From Mya arenaria (taxonomy: Eukaryota; Mollusca; Bivalvia; Myida; Myidae): a stretch of 64,000 bases of DNA. The stretch spans positions 68,110,723-68,174,722 of the forward strand of contig NC_069127.1 of NCBI RefSeq assembly GCF_026914265.1. The letters are read 5' to 3'. Both the position numbers and the translations under genes were made by a program. A model generated the notes under the pieces. The model made no database searches, was not told where the DNA came from, and saw only the letters and a list, made by a program, of their open reading frames with translations. Positions within the stretch are counted from its first letter, which is position 1; every line of letters begins with the position of its first letter. Below, one piece after another: positions 20,940 to 33,114 of this stretch.

Positions 20940-22900
20940 GGTAACTGTAAAACCCAATGTTATACCTTCGTTATCTTAGATTTTCGTTATCTAGCATGGT
21001 TGACGCAGCACAGCTTGTAAGTTTTGCTTCTGAATCCTGCAAAATGATACAAAACACAAGAACTTGAATTCAATGAAAGGCCCTGATTGCAGTTCAAAAC
21101 AAGGCTAAATGACTGAAAATCACAAAATTGTCAAAAAACGTCAATGGCGGATAAATGAGTTTCAACGATAAGGAAAAGGTTAAGTCAAGTCATGCCAACA
21201 ACTAATACAAACATATTAAAGTGGGCCATCTTGTCAAATATCATAAAACTTTAAGGTTGACGAAATCAATTTTAGGCAAATAATTCTCACCAAAAAAATC
21301 ACAAAAAGGAGTTTCTCTTGTTTAACACATAATGTGATATCAAAATAATCAGAAAATTACGTTATGTTAAGATATTAATACAATTTTTAAATTGACGTAT
21401 ACAAGATTTTATCCGTAAATCGTCACGAATACCAGACTGTCATAGTTGAATTCTTAAACCATCATGAATGACAGTATCTTAAGATTTTGTAATCAATGAA
21501 TGCACAGTTTAGCTGATTATTTTTACTGCTAATAACATGTCCTATTAACAAACTATATGTATACATGCATATATTATTTTTTTCTTTCTAAAACCAAATT
21601 AGTCATTATTAGGAACTAAATGTAAGAGAACGTTTTTTGACAATGACATTTATTAAGTTAGTACCTCTATCACCTGTTCATGTATAAGAATGATGACCCC
21701 TTTACACCAAACGACCGTGTATATGTGTGTTTTATCTTTTATGAAATTACCTTTCATAAGGTATTCTGAAATGTAATCCTTCTCCAATATGCCGATGTTA
21801 AGCATAAAGGCGATTCAATAGTTTGATATTTAAAGTATTTCTCTTTAAGCGATATATCAAGTGCAACTGGTTCTTTTCATAAAACCAGAAAATAAATTTT
21901 ATCCAAATATACACTGAAAAATAATAATTTACATGTCGGAAATTTCAACCGATCGCACAAATCAAATCGAAAAGAATATGTATGTTAACATTATCAACAA
22001 CCATGAGACAATGAAAATAGCGACTTCATGTCCATAAGTGGTTATTTTGAGTGTGCTTGTGCGCTGTGTCTAAGGGAACATACTCCGGGATAATATTATT
22101 TAGTGCGCTAGTTATAAGATATGTATTATCAATCCATCGATAATGAGTTTGAATGTAAGTTCGTATAAAAATATGCTAACGTGGAACATGAAAACGTGTT
22201 TTGAGGCCATCTGATATTTCTGTAAAGAGTTTGCCTCAAAGACATGATAATGTTAGCTATCTTTATTATAAAATTAATAATTAACAACATTTATAACATC
22301 AAAATGATTTTTGGAAGTCCACTTAACGAGTCCATAGTTGTTATATTTGACAAGCGCACTAGTATTATCTTATTGTCTTTCAATATAAAATTATAAACCC
22401 TTTGAAAAGGGCTTATTTGTAAACATACCATCACACGGGTGTAAATTAGAATTGCGTGCATGGCATGGGCTTAGTGCAATTGAGTCAAAAACTGTTGCAA
22501 CGCCTTCTGTTTTTACATAGCGATACAACTGCCGTTTACTTAGCCTGCGATATGTGCATATTTTCAATGTAACAAAATGTGTGGAATATGTTTTGAATAA
22601 ATATCCCAACTATGACACTCCGAACGCGTTTCGTAGTGTGTCTGTAGTCACTTAGTTGATCGCTGTTTCAAACTGTATTAATAGTATAATACATATTTTG
22701 TGGCGGTTATGTTTTGCAAACAAGTATTCGTTTAGCAATTCAGTTCTGCCAGCTGTCTGATTTGCTAACAGTTCTCGCCCTGAGCGAGAAGTGAAATTTT
22801 AGAAGCGTTGGATTTCAGTGTATTGTTTTGACATGTTGGACGAGAGAACGCGTTGATATATTCATTATCTTCTGACATCGCTTGGTCACAGATGTACACT
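20940..22900. other. Intergenic, no gene seen
   Basis: AT-rich, stop-rich on all frames. No RNA gene, microsatellite or recognisable repeat family was found by eye. Confidence 0.5.
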
Positions 22901-22914
22901 AGGCTCAACTGGAC

Positions 22915-22923
22915 TATATAATC
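22915..22923 (+). promoter_or_regulatory. TATA box of the Kazal gene
   Basis: 'tatataatc' lies in 'ggactatataatcagcacc'. Transcription would begin about 30 bp downstream. A short non-coding first exon would end at 'gttgaaaag' before 'gttcgt' (about 22970) and join the acceptor 'ctctttcag' at 23214-23223, just before the start codon. The acceptor is good; the donor is only fair. Confidence 0.5.
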
Positions 22924-23228
22924 AGCACCAGGCGGATGGGCATAAGTGGTTCACCCTGTAGTTGAAAAGGTTCGTGCTTATTTGTTCACTTTTTAATTAT
23001 GTTTATATTTATGTTGATGGATTGTATCTGTGTGCAACAATAAGCACCACTATAACATATGTTGGCTACTGGGCTGGTTCTTGTAATTTCTATATACTGC
23101 ATTATAGTTCTATCTATTTTATAATAGATGTATTTTAGTTGTATTAAGACAAGAAACACATTCAAATGTTATGAAATATCGTCACATAAGATAAATATTC
23201 GTGTTGTATGCGGTCTCTTTCAGACGAA

Positions 23229-26200
23229 ATGAATTCCGTAATCTCAGTTCTACTTGTGGTAGCTGTGGTGGCAGGTCAGTGAGCTGTTTTATTTAATATT
23301 TAGTAGAGACATTTATTTCTTGACTTTACTAGTATTTTGACGACAGATAGTGTCTTGCTAAAAATAATGTTTTGCATTTATAGAAATGTCCTACTTTTTT
23401 GTCTCCAAATTTTGACGTCAACACACGAAATTCGCGGAGTTTAGTATGTCATCTGCCTAACAATACCCAGAACAAACGACATTGTCGTTTGAGCTACACA
23501 GCATTCAATCTTGTAAATCTATGCTATAATTTCACTTTAAGCATTTATTCATTTTTATAAAATAAAGAACATTTATATCAGTTAGATTTTTTTTAAAACA
23601 GAAAACAAATACATAGACAGTTTCTATAATCATATGTATTATTTGTTTTGCTAAATGTCTTTGCGATATTCTTTATGGGCGTTGTCACATGTTTCAGTTT
23701 CTCAATGTATTCCCTGAACTTTTGAATATTGTTTAGCTGTGAACGCTAGAAGCCCGCCATGTATATGCCCTGCCAATTGGGATCCAGTTTGCGGAACGGA
23801 TGGGAAAACCTATGGAAATATGTGCGACTTGGAATGCTCGTAAGTACTAAATGTGAAAAAGTGTGTCTAGTATTATATAATATCGACTTTTGAAAGTACA
23901 CTGTAGTACATGTAGGAAGCATTATTAGAAGGATTCTACAAAAATATAATCTTTCAACAGAGCTTGGTGTTCGCTGATATTTGTAGGACAACGACAATTG
24001 TGGATTTACTCTATTTACTGTAGCTCCATATCATGTACAGCAGATTTGACGGTGTATACAAACATTTATTCCCGTAGAGCATGTTTTGTCGGTTTCATTC
24101 GCAACTCCTTGGCCATTTTAATCGAAAACAACCTCGGATGTATTTGGACGGTTTACATACTCAAAAAGAGGTACGTTTAAGTCCGCTGCAAGTAGATCGC
24201 GTAGTAATTTTATTTAGCAGCTAAACTTTGCGACTGAACTCTTAGGAACCTTAATTATGTTTGCAACAAGTACACTTCACTGGCAATCGATTTAAACTAA
24301 GATTAATAAATACAACTCTAAAACACTACTTTTAATTTATGATATAATTCCATAAGTTTACGAACTACTCCAACCGATGTACTGGCATACATCCGAGTTT
24401 GTTTTCGATAAAAAATGGCCGAGGAGCTCCGAATATGTCGGTCTACGTGACTAGTTACAGTCGTCTGTTTGTATGCTTTCGTCATGAACAAGAATTTAAA
24501 AAAGATGTGTAAATAAAATCATTTTGACGACTATTTAGTACACTATTAAATTATTTATGTGACAATATTCAAATGCAAGTGATACGTGACGGGTTTTTCC
24601 TTTAATCTTCTGAACGCAATTGATATCCTCGATTATGACATCAATTACGCAAAAACAGTACCAAAATGTCGTTTGTTGATTAGTATGAATAAATCACTTA
24701 ACAAGATCATCCCAGTATAGTTCTGTAATATGCTAGCATACCTTGGTTATTCGAAAAATCTAAATACCATCATTTATTGTTTATTATTGAAGAGTACAAT
24801 TCACGTTCATGTTTCGTTTTTGTTCAAACACCATTCCATTTTATCTATTTATAATAAATTCACAAAGTCGCGTCAATTTACAATCGCCCGACCCTCATTT
24901 AATGAAACTATAGCCAGGGCGGTTTAACTTTTTGCGTCCAAATACCGTGTTACTACACAAAGGGCGGAGCATGTGGTTCAAAGGTTGTTATTTAAGACCA
25001 TGTTAGACCATGTTAGACTACCTAAAACATTTGTACATGTATTTTAGTGAGCGTAAGTTCGTGTCCGCAGTTAATTTCTTATTCTTTCAACATCGTCGAA
25101 ATGTTGAAGGGGGCGGCGGGGTCCTCCCAAAAGAACAATTGTCAGTATAAAATGGTGTATTTTGGAGTTTTCAATGTGTTCTTTTTTGTATTTCATACAT
25201 ATATTTTATTCTTTAGCGTTGTGCCCAAAGATAAATTTCCAGACAACTGCCGGGGCATAGACTACCACTGTTTTTAAACGTATTTTTATTATTTTCGTGG
25301 TAAAATAGCATCAGACTGAAAATGTTTGCATTTATTTGCTGATTGCGAGACGTTCTGTTACATCAAGAGTTCCTACATTTATATAAAGAGTAATAATTTT
25401 ATGAGCACATACATGAATTACTAGAATAGTATAAAAGTGTATCTGGTTATTTTGCATAACAAATACGCGAGACGTTCTTACTGGCTAACAAATTGCCTTT
25501 TGATATAAATATTAACATGTATTACATCTCGTGTCTTAGTTAAGATTATTGTGATTCTGTATCGAACAGAAACTGCATAAAACTTCCACGCAAGACATAA
25601 AAGGTCTTACAACCTAAAGAAGGACGTATAGTGCCCATGTTAAGTGCACTCGCCGTCGAAAAGAAAAAGATGGAAAAACTCAATATAAAGTAGCTGAAAT
25701 AGGTACAAGAATGGTACACTTGGACTAAAAAACACAGTATCAAGTAACGCAATTTCCTATTTTCACTTTGTAAACAAGCAATTGTTCAGCTCACACATGC
25801 AATAACTTTTTTGTAAAGGCCCTCTAGAAACTTAGGTTAAAAACCATAGAGAAGCTTACACGTCTGGCCTCCGGATATGCCTATTTATATTGTGATAAAA
25901 GTGATATAAACTTATTAACCAGATCAAAATATCCTCCGAAAACACTAAAATACTTTAACAACCCGCTATTTTCTTCCGCATCTAACATTTTCCATACTTA
26001 ATATTCCGCAACAAACATAAAGTACGTTGCAAGACCCCCCCCCCCCCGATAAAAGCCGAGCGCTGTTCGACGCACAATATCCCGAGCGTGTTGAAGATGG
26101 TTGAATTATCTCGGCAATGACCGTTTTGGTTCTATTTTTATGAAATGAAAGCGGCATATGCGTATGATTCGTAATGTATTGCACAAGATGCTGAATAAAA

Positions 26201-27053
26201 CGTCAGAGAACTTTGTCAACAATTAGTTCATTATTTTTTTGGAAATAAGGAATGTCTACGATTTACTGGGACAGCCCTCGTATGAACCGTGTTGTTTACA
26301 TTTTTATAAAATGTAGGGATCCCAATCTTCTCAATATTATAACCCTGAATTATATCATATTTTGCCTTTAAGTGAAAATATAGTCGTGGATTCATGATAA
26401 CGTGTTTTGTTATGTCCCATTACGTGATAAACAGACAAAGTTGTGTCATTGAATCCTACATGTTAGTGGTTGTGCGTACAGCTAGATGTTGTCAGAGCTA
26501 AGGGGTCTGTGGGTTTGCCGTGTTCTTCTTTGTTTAACCGTCTTTTTTTATTAAAGGTATTGAGACTTCTGCATTTTTGTTCCAGCAACGTTCCCTTCCA
26601 ATCGCAAGGTAAATGTCCCTGCAGATGTACCAAAGATCTGAATCCAGTCTGCGGAAATGACGGGGTCACCTATGACAACGAATGCCTCATGGAGTGCAAG
26701 TATGTAGCTCGCTGGTTTTCTTGATTTGTATGTGTTGTAATATGCATTGAAATTATTTAAGATTCAAAAATGTATGTCGTACTTAACCCAGATTGGTAAA
26801 TAAATTGATAGTTTTTTCTACAAGCATTTGTACTGGAGCGAACATAGCGACTCGGTCCTTCACACTAGTACAATTTTAAAACTAGGTTCTTTAAATGTCC
26901 ATTGCTCAATATTTACTTATAGCAATATGCATTTTAGTTTTTGAAGTTAAATTTGTTCAGACAATATAAACTCTAAACGAATGCGATAATGTATTTTAAT
27001 TGTTTTATAATTATTTCAGTGGAGCAACCCTTGCCAGTTCTGGAGCATGCTAG
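23229..27053 (+). CDS. Secreted two-domain Kazal-type serine protease inhibitor, 98 aa
   Basis: Exons 23229-23274, 23737-23839, 26586-26699 and 27020-27053 (TAG) keep phase (46+103+114+34 = 297 nt). Exon 1 is a signal peptide: [15 protein letters not shown]. Domain 1 runs from [20 protein letters not shown] through DLEC into exon 3 ([11 protein letters not shown]). Domain 2 follows at once: [20 protein letters not shown], then CLMECK and exon 4, [11 protein letters not shown]. Each domain has exactly six Cys with C2-x7-C3 spacing, and the intron falls right after or one residue after the fifth Cys in both. By Kazal numbering P1 is Ala in domain 1 and Lys in domain 2, predicting elastase/subtilisin-like and trypsin-like targets. 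Such proteins act outside the cell, often against microbial or own proteases. Confidence 0.9.
24181..24442. repeat. Interspersed repeat fragment, relative at 40641-40760
   Basis: 'gtccgctgcaagtagatcgc' at 24181 is found in inverse orientation at 40641-40668. 'gtttgttttcgataaaaaat' near 24394, followed by 'gaggagctccgaat', recurs with few changes at 40714-40757. It lies in intron 2 of the Kazal gene. The differing relative orientation of the two blocks suggests an element with inverted terminal parts. Confidence 0.6.
24600..24660 (-). repeat. Inverse copy of the 'TTGCGTAATTGATGTCAT' repeat
   Basis: The reverse complement reads 'ttgcgtaattgatgtcataa', matching 15487-15512 on the + strand. It is probably one terminus of a small DNA element in the Kazal intron. 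Confidence 0.5.
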
Positions 27054-27090
27054 ATGTAACTTACTGGTAGTTCTGTAATGCTTTTCTGTG

Positions 27091-27096
27091 AATAAA
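27091..27096 (+). terminator. Polyadenylation signal of the Kazal gene
   Basis: AATAAA stands 38 bp after the TAG stop, giving a short 3' UTR typical of a small secreted peptide gene. Confidence 0.7.
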
Positions 27097-27339
27097 TACT
27101 TAGCAGATAACATGTTTTTTTGAGTTAGTTTAATGGGATTCTTGTGGCATTGTTTGACCTGTATTGAAAACCAAAAGGTTTACTTGACGTCATGGCTAAT
27201 CAACAACAAAAATATTTGACATTAGGTAAAGAGAAAAATTGTCAAATTTTGGAGAAGAAAGTGAAAGTTGACCGAATTGGTGATAAAAACTTACATTTTA
27301 AGCGACATTGTATGAGAATTTAAGGAATGAATTTCGGGA

Positions 27340-27420
27340 TTAATGTCATTATCGGGGTATGAACGAAATTGGGCTGGTTAAAGTGTGTGGAGTCCGAAGG
27401 TTAGTTTTATTGCAGCATTC
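27340..27420 (+). repeat. Third copy of the 'ATGTCATTATCGGGG' repeat
   Basis: 'taatgtcattatcggggtat' is followed by 'gttaaagtgtgtggagtccg'. The segment at 15500-15550 has 'gatgtcattatcagggacga' followed by 'ctgactccacacacttta', so in that copy the second block is inverted. This implies fragments of one family. Confidence 0.45.
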
Positions 27421-27545
27421 TCGGAGTTGATTCTTTACAAACCAATATTTTCTGTGTATTTTAATGCAAAACAACAACAGGAAGTTAAGCCATTTTCGCC
27501 TCAATGTTTAGCATGAAGAGTTTAACAAATCTAAAGGCGTTTTTG

Positions 27546-27965
27546 TTGATACCAAACCAATTTCAGTTTTGGTTTCAATGGTTTCAGCAGTTTCGAAACC
27601 GGTTTTGATAGTTTTGCTTGAAGTAACAAATGCATGGTTCCGTGTACAGTTTCAACAACATGGCGGGATGTAGCCATTATTATAAACTTTTTCAAAAATA
27701 TGATACCGCAGATGGTCGTTTGCATGTTTTATATAAAAGGTGTTTCAACACACGTGTTGGAGCACTGTCCGCCATGTTGTTTTTCAAAGTGAACTAGTTT
27801 TCGGATGGAACGAACCAATGAAACCGCCTCCGATAGGGGTTTCGATAGTTTCAAAAATCGGTTTCGGTTTGCGTTAAAAAATACGATAAAACTGGTTTTG
27901 GTTTTATTTGAAACTATAACAACAAATACGCAGTTTGTGAAACCGATATAAAACCGAAACCAGTT
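27546..27965. repeat. Degenerate 'GGTTTC..TRGTTTC' repeat with inverted halves
   Basis: A left block (about 27546-27635) of imperfect 'ggtttcaatggtttcagcag' and 'tagttttgcttg-aacaaat' faces related blocks near 27840-27965, some in the opposite orientation ('gaaaccgatataaaaccgaa'). It looks like one decayed repeat element. No coding content. Confidence 0.45.
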
Positions 27966-28354
27966 TATTACCAACAAAAAAGCTCTAATAGCTGAAGTAC
28001 CTTTTGAGAAACTTTTCAAGTCAGAAGTACATGTTGAAGTAAAAATCTTTTTGGAATAGAAACTTATTTTTGTTCAAGTACATAAACGATGTTAAATCAC
28101 TAAAATGTAAACACCAACCTATTGTTTTGAACATTAAAAGTTTTAGGTAAAATTCTGTAACATAAGGACCCCACAAGAGTTGAAAACGCAGGGGCTGTCA
28201 AAGTGTTATATGCAAGAAAAACTCTACATGGAATACCAATAGCAAGCTTGCGTCATGGAAAAAGTTGTCTTTATTTTCTTGAACAATCTTATTCTCATAT
28301 CAGAAGGGTAACCAGTAATGCGATAAGTGGGGTGCGAGTCAATAACAACAATAT

Positions 28355-28706
28355 TAGGCCTAAAATAATATGTCTGTTTCGGGTAACCCGACCCTACCTA
28401 TAAAAATGCGCCGACCCTAACATTTTTTTTCCGTTTCTGAGCAAAAAATATATTCTTTAGCGAATAGAGATTTACGAAGGCGGATAAATGCAGATTTTAA
28501 TCAGAATTATTGTTTATATGATAAAACAAAGTCAGACAATGACAGTAATGTAGGAAAGACTGCCATGTGCAAGAAAACACTCTGAACTTACGACAAATTT
28601 TGAAAAAAAAATAATGAAAAAAAATATTAAAAAAATCCCTACCTACCCTACCTAGAAATTTTGGGAAGGTTACCCTAAACAAACATTTTATTTTTTTTTG
28701 GCCTTA
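28355..28706. mobile_element. MITE-like element with GGCC...GGGTAACC terminal inverted repeats
   Basis: The left end 'ggcctaaaataatatgtctg' then 'tttcgggtaacc' mirrors the right end, whose complement reads 'ggccaaaaaaaaataaaatg' then 'tttgtttagggtaacc'. Both ends abut TTA, a possible target duplication (TTA or TA). Inside, 'cgaccctacctat' and 'ctaccctacctag' also repeat. About 352 bp with no ORF of note, so non-autonomous. Confidence 0.6.
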
Positions 28707-30214
28707 TGAAAAAGAAAAACACGATATTTTTTAATATACCCACGCTACTAATTGAACACTGTCCATCACAATAAGGTACAGATTTAAGATTGAAAGTATA
28801 CATGCGTTGTAACTCGAGCATCGTATACTCGTTATATATACATTTTGTAATTGTAATAACTCGTGGTATTAGATCAGCCACTGTTACAGTAACGTTAACC
28901 GGGCTGAAACTTCGGTGTATTCTGAAACTTATTCCCAAGATATACATAACGAAAGCTACATTTTGAGGGTCATTAAGCCGGAGGTACTTGGGAAAACAAT
29001 CTGAATATCGAACGTGACCATCCTGACCACAAACACCGCCACCATGTTGCGTTATAATTGGAAACGTAATAATTAAGTTGTTGGTTTTTTTTAATTGGCT
29101 TCACTAGATAATTTAAAACACATCGTTATAAACAAATTAAAGTTTAAGGTAAAGGGGCTTAAGTTTATTTTACTTTTCGTAAAATGGTAATTCCTGAATA
29201 CATGGAACCGACAAGCACGTTCTGGCTCCGCTTACGAGACGGCGTCAGCAGCCACTGATGGCATAGGCTCCGTTTTGAAAAAACGGATCTTAATCGTAAA
29301 ATATAAAACTTCCCCTTTCCTGCAAGTCATTTTTGATTCTGCAAATGTGAGTTCAACTTCAGTAGTAAGTGTGTATCAAATTAACAAGAGTAAGACGAGA
29401 ATGAATAATAAGACTAAGACATCACAATTGTTCATTAAGAAACTTTATGAATACGGGTCCCTGCATTAAAGTCCAGTGTGAAGTCAACCGGAAATCGATG
29501 AAGGCAGCCATGCAGCTCGTTTACATACGAAGTAAAGGCATAAAACAACAACAAAGAAGCCGCTGTTCGACATTGTGGAAGACGGCATTGTGTCGCATAT
29601 AGGACCCTGGTGGGCACGCCAGCTACATGAATATAACCAATATGTCAAGGTGGGGTTTGGGGTGGTGGGAGTGGGGAGGACACGGCGCACATTATTTCCT
29701 GAAAAAAAAAATGTAACAACAATAGGCAGATACATCAGCTCATAGAATAGGAACCAACGTCAGGAATATACCCCCTCCCCTATCATCGTCATATCGGACT
29801 GAAAATTTTCAAGGGGGAGAACTCCAAACCCCACGCCAACACGTAAGACCAAATAGATTTCGGTTCAGAGAGAGGGGCGCAAGTCAAAAGGTTACGCCTC
29901 TAAATACGCCCCCTCTTGCGTCAAATCCTGAATCCGCCCCTGGTGTGTGCGTGTTGCATTTGTAATAATACAATGAGATCGTACTCTGTTTTGTTGTTAC
30001 TATACCGAGTATTATCAAACGCTTTAATTAAATTTTGAATAAGAAAAACGTTTAAAGTCGCTTATAATATGATCAAACGCGTATTAATTTATTTAATTTG
30101 AAAAGTCTAGTCTAATGAAAGGTCGAGGCTTTTATTCCTTATCTTACAAACTGATTATATTAATGCAAAATTAACTATCGTTGTAATTGTACAATAATTT
30201 GTATCATATATACC
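28707..30214. other. Intergenic region upstream of the C1q gene
   Basis: No gene is recognised. It contains a dispersed repeat (29846-29943) also present at 41469-41564. A non-coding 5' exon of the C1q gene may lie here, but I cannot place it. Confidence 0.45.
29846..29943 (+). repeat. Dispersed repeat copy 1 (GAGGGGCGCAAGTCAA family)
   Basis: 'gatttcggttcagagagagg' with 'ggcgcaagtcaa', 'ggttacgcctcta' and 'tcaaatcctgaatccgcccc' is matched in the same order at 41469-41564. Spacing differs slightly. Confidence 0.75.
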
Positions 30215-31028
30215 ATGGTATTTCATCAAATACTATTAGCAACAGTGTTACTCGGATCAGTAACGACACATGCTGATGATGTCGACGACGATCTTAGACA
30301 GGAAATGGCTCTCCTAAAAGAGGTTGTGCGCGATCAGAACGTCCGTCTGTCCGCCATGGCCGCCATCTTGGAGAAACAGGAAGCCTTCCTTTCACAAGTG
30401 GACGCCCTTCGACAGGAAGTAGTCCAGCTTAGGAAAGAAGCAGGCAACAAATCGAGAGGTCAGTACCTTCCGCCGATGGTTTTTAATTAGCATGAACTTT
30501 ATCAAACCTTATTATAGTCTTATATCAGTTCTGAGTTTTGTCTAGTTATAAACCGAATATGTCCATGAGTAGACTTTCAATCCCGAATGTTTAATATAAT
30601 TATAGTTATTCTAAATTGTGTTCACAGGTCGCCGTCAGAGCGAGGCGGCTGCGTTCTCAGCGTACCACGCCAGACAGGAAGTCCTCCACCAGGGCGACAC
30701 GCTCAAGTTTAGCCAGCCGATTTACAACGAAGGCAGTATGTACGACCCGCAGACCGGCGTGGCCACGGCGCCTATGGACGGCACCTACATCTTCACAATG
30801 ACCATCGAACACTGGGAGACGCAAGAGCTCCGCTGCTACCTGATGGCGGACGGCACCAACATGGTGGATGTAATAATCTATCCTAATGGCAGGAGTACGC
30901 AGTCCAGCAACACGGCCGTCCTGGGGCTCACTTCAGGACAGCGCGTGTGGGTTCAGTGTGATGACGGTCAGGTATTTGGCAGCGATGGTTTTCGGGGGAC
31001 GACCTTCTCCGGGGCGTACTTGTATTAA
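30215..31028 (+). CDS. Secreted C1q-domain-containing protein, 214 aa
   Basis: Exons 30215-30458 and 30628-31028 (donor gtcagt, acceptor 'tgttcacag', phase 1). Residues 1-20 (MVFHQILLATVLLGSVTTHA) form a signal peptide. Residues about 24-78 form a charged coiled coil (LRQEMALLKEVVRDQNVRL, FLSQVDALRQEVVQLRKEA), which would trimerise the protein in place of a collagen stalk. Residues about 86-214 are a C1q globular domain: AAFSAYHARQEVLHQGDTLK, FSQPIYNEGSMYDPQTG, VATAPMDGTYIFTMTIEHW and the final TTFSGAYLY. Bivalve genomes hold hundreds of such C1qDC genes that bind microbial surfaces as soluble recognition molecules. The C1q part is clearly more GC-rich than the flanks, as usual for coding sequence here. 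Confidence 0.93.
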
Positions 31029-31070
31029 TGCTGTCACTTACTTGTTTATAAGGCAATTATGAATAATTAA

Positions 31071-31076
31071 AATAAA
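31071..31076 (+). terminator. Polyadenylation signal of the C1q gene
   Basis: AATAAA in 'attaaaataaagagg', 43 bp after the stop codon. Confidence 0.7.
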
Positions 31077-31079
31077 GAG

Positions 31080-33110
31080 GCAATTGTTAAACAATAGATT
31101 TCGACCTCTGGAAGCATTTATCAATTAATTAAGTCGTTTACTTTTATTTTATTTGCAATTTAAAAGGTTCAAAGACAAGAGCGCTGCGGAGCAGATTCCA
31201 ACATTCATTGGTAATTGTTTTGCAGTCGAACAAACATCATAACTCAACAATTATTAAAGTTTTTATATGTGTTTGATGTGAACGTCGTAATTGAAAGTTT
31301 TCTCTGGACTCGGGCACTTGCACCAGAAATCGACCATTTCGGCCAGCTCCACTATTCTCTTACGTCATGTATCATTCCATTCTGCAATTTGATTGGATGT
31401 CCGTTAAAAAAAATTAAATAATCAAAGTAGTACCAGGACTGATAAAAATGTTAACATGACAAACAGTTCTCCGAGCCAGGCATTCTTAAATTGATACAGA
31501 CAGCAGCCATGTTCCTGTTGCGATTATGCGAAAATAACAACATAACAATGACAACAAGTCTAGCAGAATGCATAACATACAAGTAATATTATTTTTATAA
31601 ATGGAAGTAATCGATTAATTGATATAAAAGCAGTCAGTCAAGTTTGCAAAAAAATGACAATGTCACAATGTTTCGGAATACGCTATTAAAACGGGAATTT
31701 TATCTAAGCTCAAGTAAAGTTATTTATCAGAAAGGCCGCCAATGAAATGATTTCCATCACCATACCGATTCATTCATCACTTACTGTGAGTAACATTGAA
31801 GTAATGACACGGAATATTACAAGCAATACAAATTTGTGTCATCCTGTCAAAAGCGGGGTCAGGTCAAATCAAAGTTGTTGAAAAGCAACAGAATGAGATA
31901 AGAAAGTTTATATTTATTTAAAGTGTGCACATAATAATCCATACGTTGTCTTTTTAAATGAAGCCAAATGTATGAATATGTGCATAGCACCTAGACACGG
32001 AGCAATGGTTTATAGGTCCGTGGCCTAGGGTCATGAAAATAACGGGGCAGTGTAATGGTGCCTTGGTAAAAGTCTTCTGAATCATATTCAGAGTAAATAC
32101 ATTTACTTCAAACATTGTACACAGACATTGCGATATATCATCGCCATCGATCCGACGGTCTTTACTGTTAAATTTGGATTCAATCTGATAAAAATTGTCT
32201 GACTGACAGTTTATCTGTTCACATGTTATAAAATTATGAAGTAGTTTTTATGGTTTACTTTTTCACCTTATTTTACGATCGTTAACGTTTTTTTCATTAA
32301 TAATATTTGATTTCATTACCAGTAACGCGTTGATTGCAGTTGTATTCAATTAAATTCTTTAATCTTAAACACCCAAAAATTCATAAATCTAGTTTATGTA
32401 GCCTACTGAAAAATGATAAATCGAGTTAACGTATAAAGCCGAAGAAGACAGGAGGAGATTTCCGCCAGTCACGTGGTATACAAAAAATCAGTATTGACGT
32501 TGCATGCGGCATATGTACTCGTATAACAAGCTTACATACGACAACTCATTGCAGCTTGTGGCTTCAGACGTTTAGTGTATAATCTCTTATAATCTCATAT
32601 TAAATTTACCAAGAGTGTTTAAATTATGAACCCCGGGTCCCAGGTTTTCTGTATACTTAAGTAGTAAAAGCTTTGAAAATATTCTTTTCTGAAACTGCTA
32701 GGCCAAAACTTTTAATAACTAGTTTGTGCATGTAGCCTCATGTAGTGCCAAAACTTTTGATAATTAGTTTGTGCATGTAGCCTCATGTAGTGCCTATTTA
32801 GTATTTACCACGATTCTTCAAATCCCGTCCCTGTTCTTTGTTTTTTAATACTGATATTGTTTGTTTTTTTCAAATCCTCTTCACTTAAACCGCAATGCAT
32901 CTTTCCCAAATAGTTGGTATGTAGTCCCATGTAGTGGTCCTTTACCAACATTGTTCAAAGTGTGTCCCCTGGGTCAAACTGTTCCCACTCCATAGATTCC
33001 CTGGTTTTCTAAAAAAAAATACTTTTATAGTAACATCTGTGAAATCTCCGCAAGCCCTAACCCCAGACCCTTGATATTTGGTGTGTCGCCTCATGTAGAA
33101 GTTTGTAACT
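31080..33110. other. Intergenic, repeat fragments only
   Basis: No gene seen. Around 32005 the text 'atggtttataggtccgtg' matches 8690. A 45-bp tandem duplication occupies 32702-32791. Confidence 0.5.
32702..32791 (+). repeat. 45-bp tandem duplication
   Basis: Two head-to-tail copies starting 'gccaaaactttt' and ending 'gcatgtagcctcatgtagt' differ at two bases (taataacta versus gataatta). A diverged partial unit may continue near 32905 ('gtagtcccatgtagtg'). Confidence 0.85.
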
Positions 33111-33114
33111 ACCT

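Noticed and set aside
26470..26724. 84-residue reading of the Kazal exon with an upstream extension
   Set aside because: The upstream part (before 26586) lies left of a good acceptor 'gttccag' that fits phase with exon 2, so it is intron.
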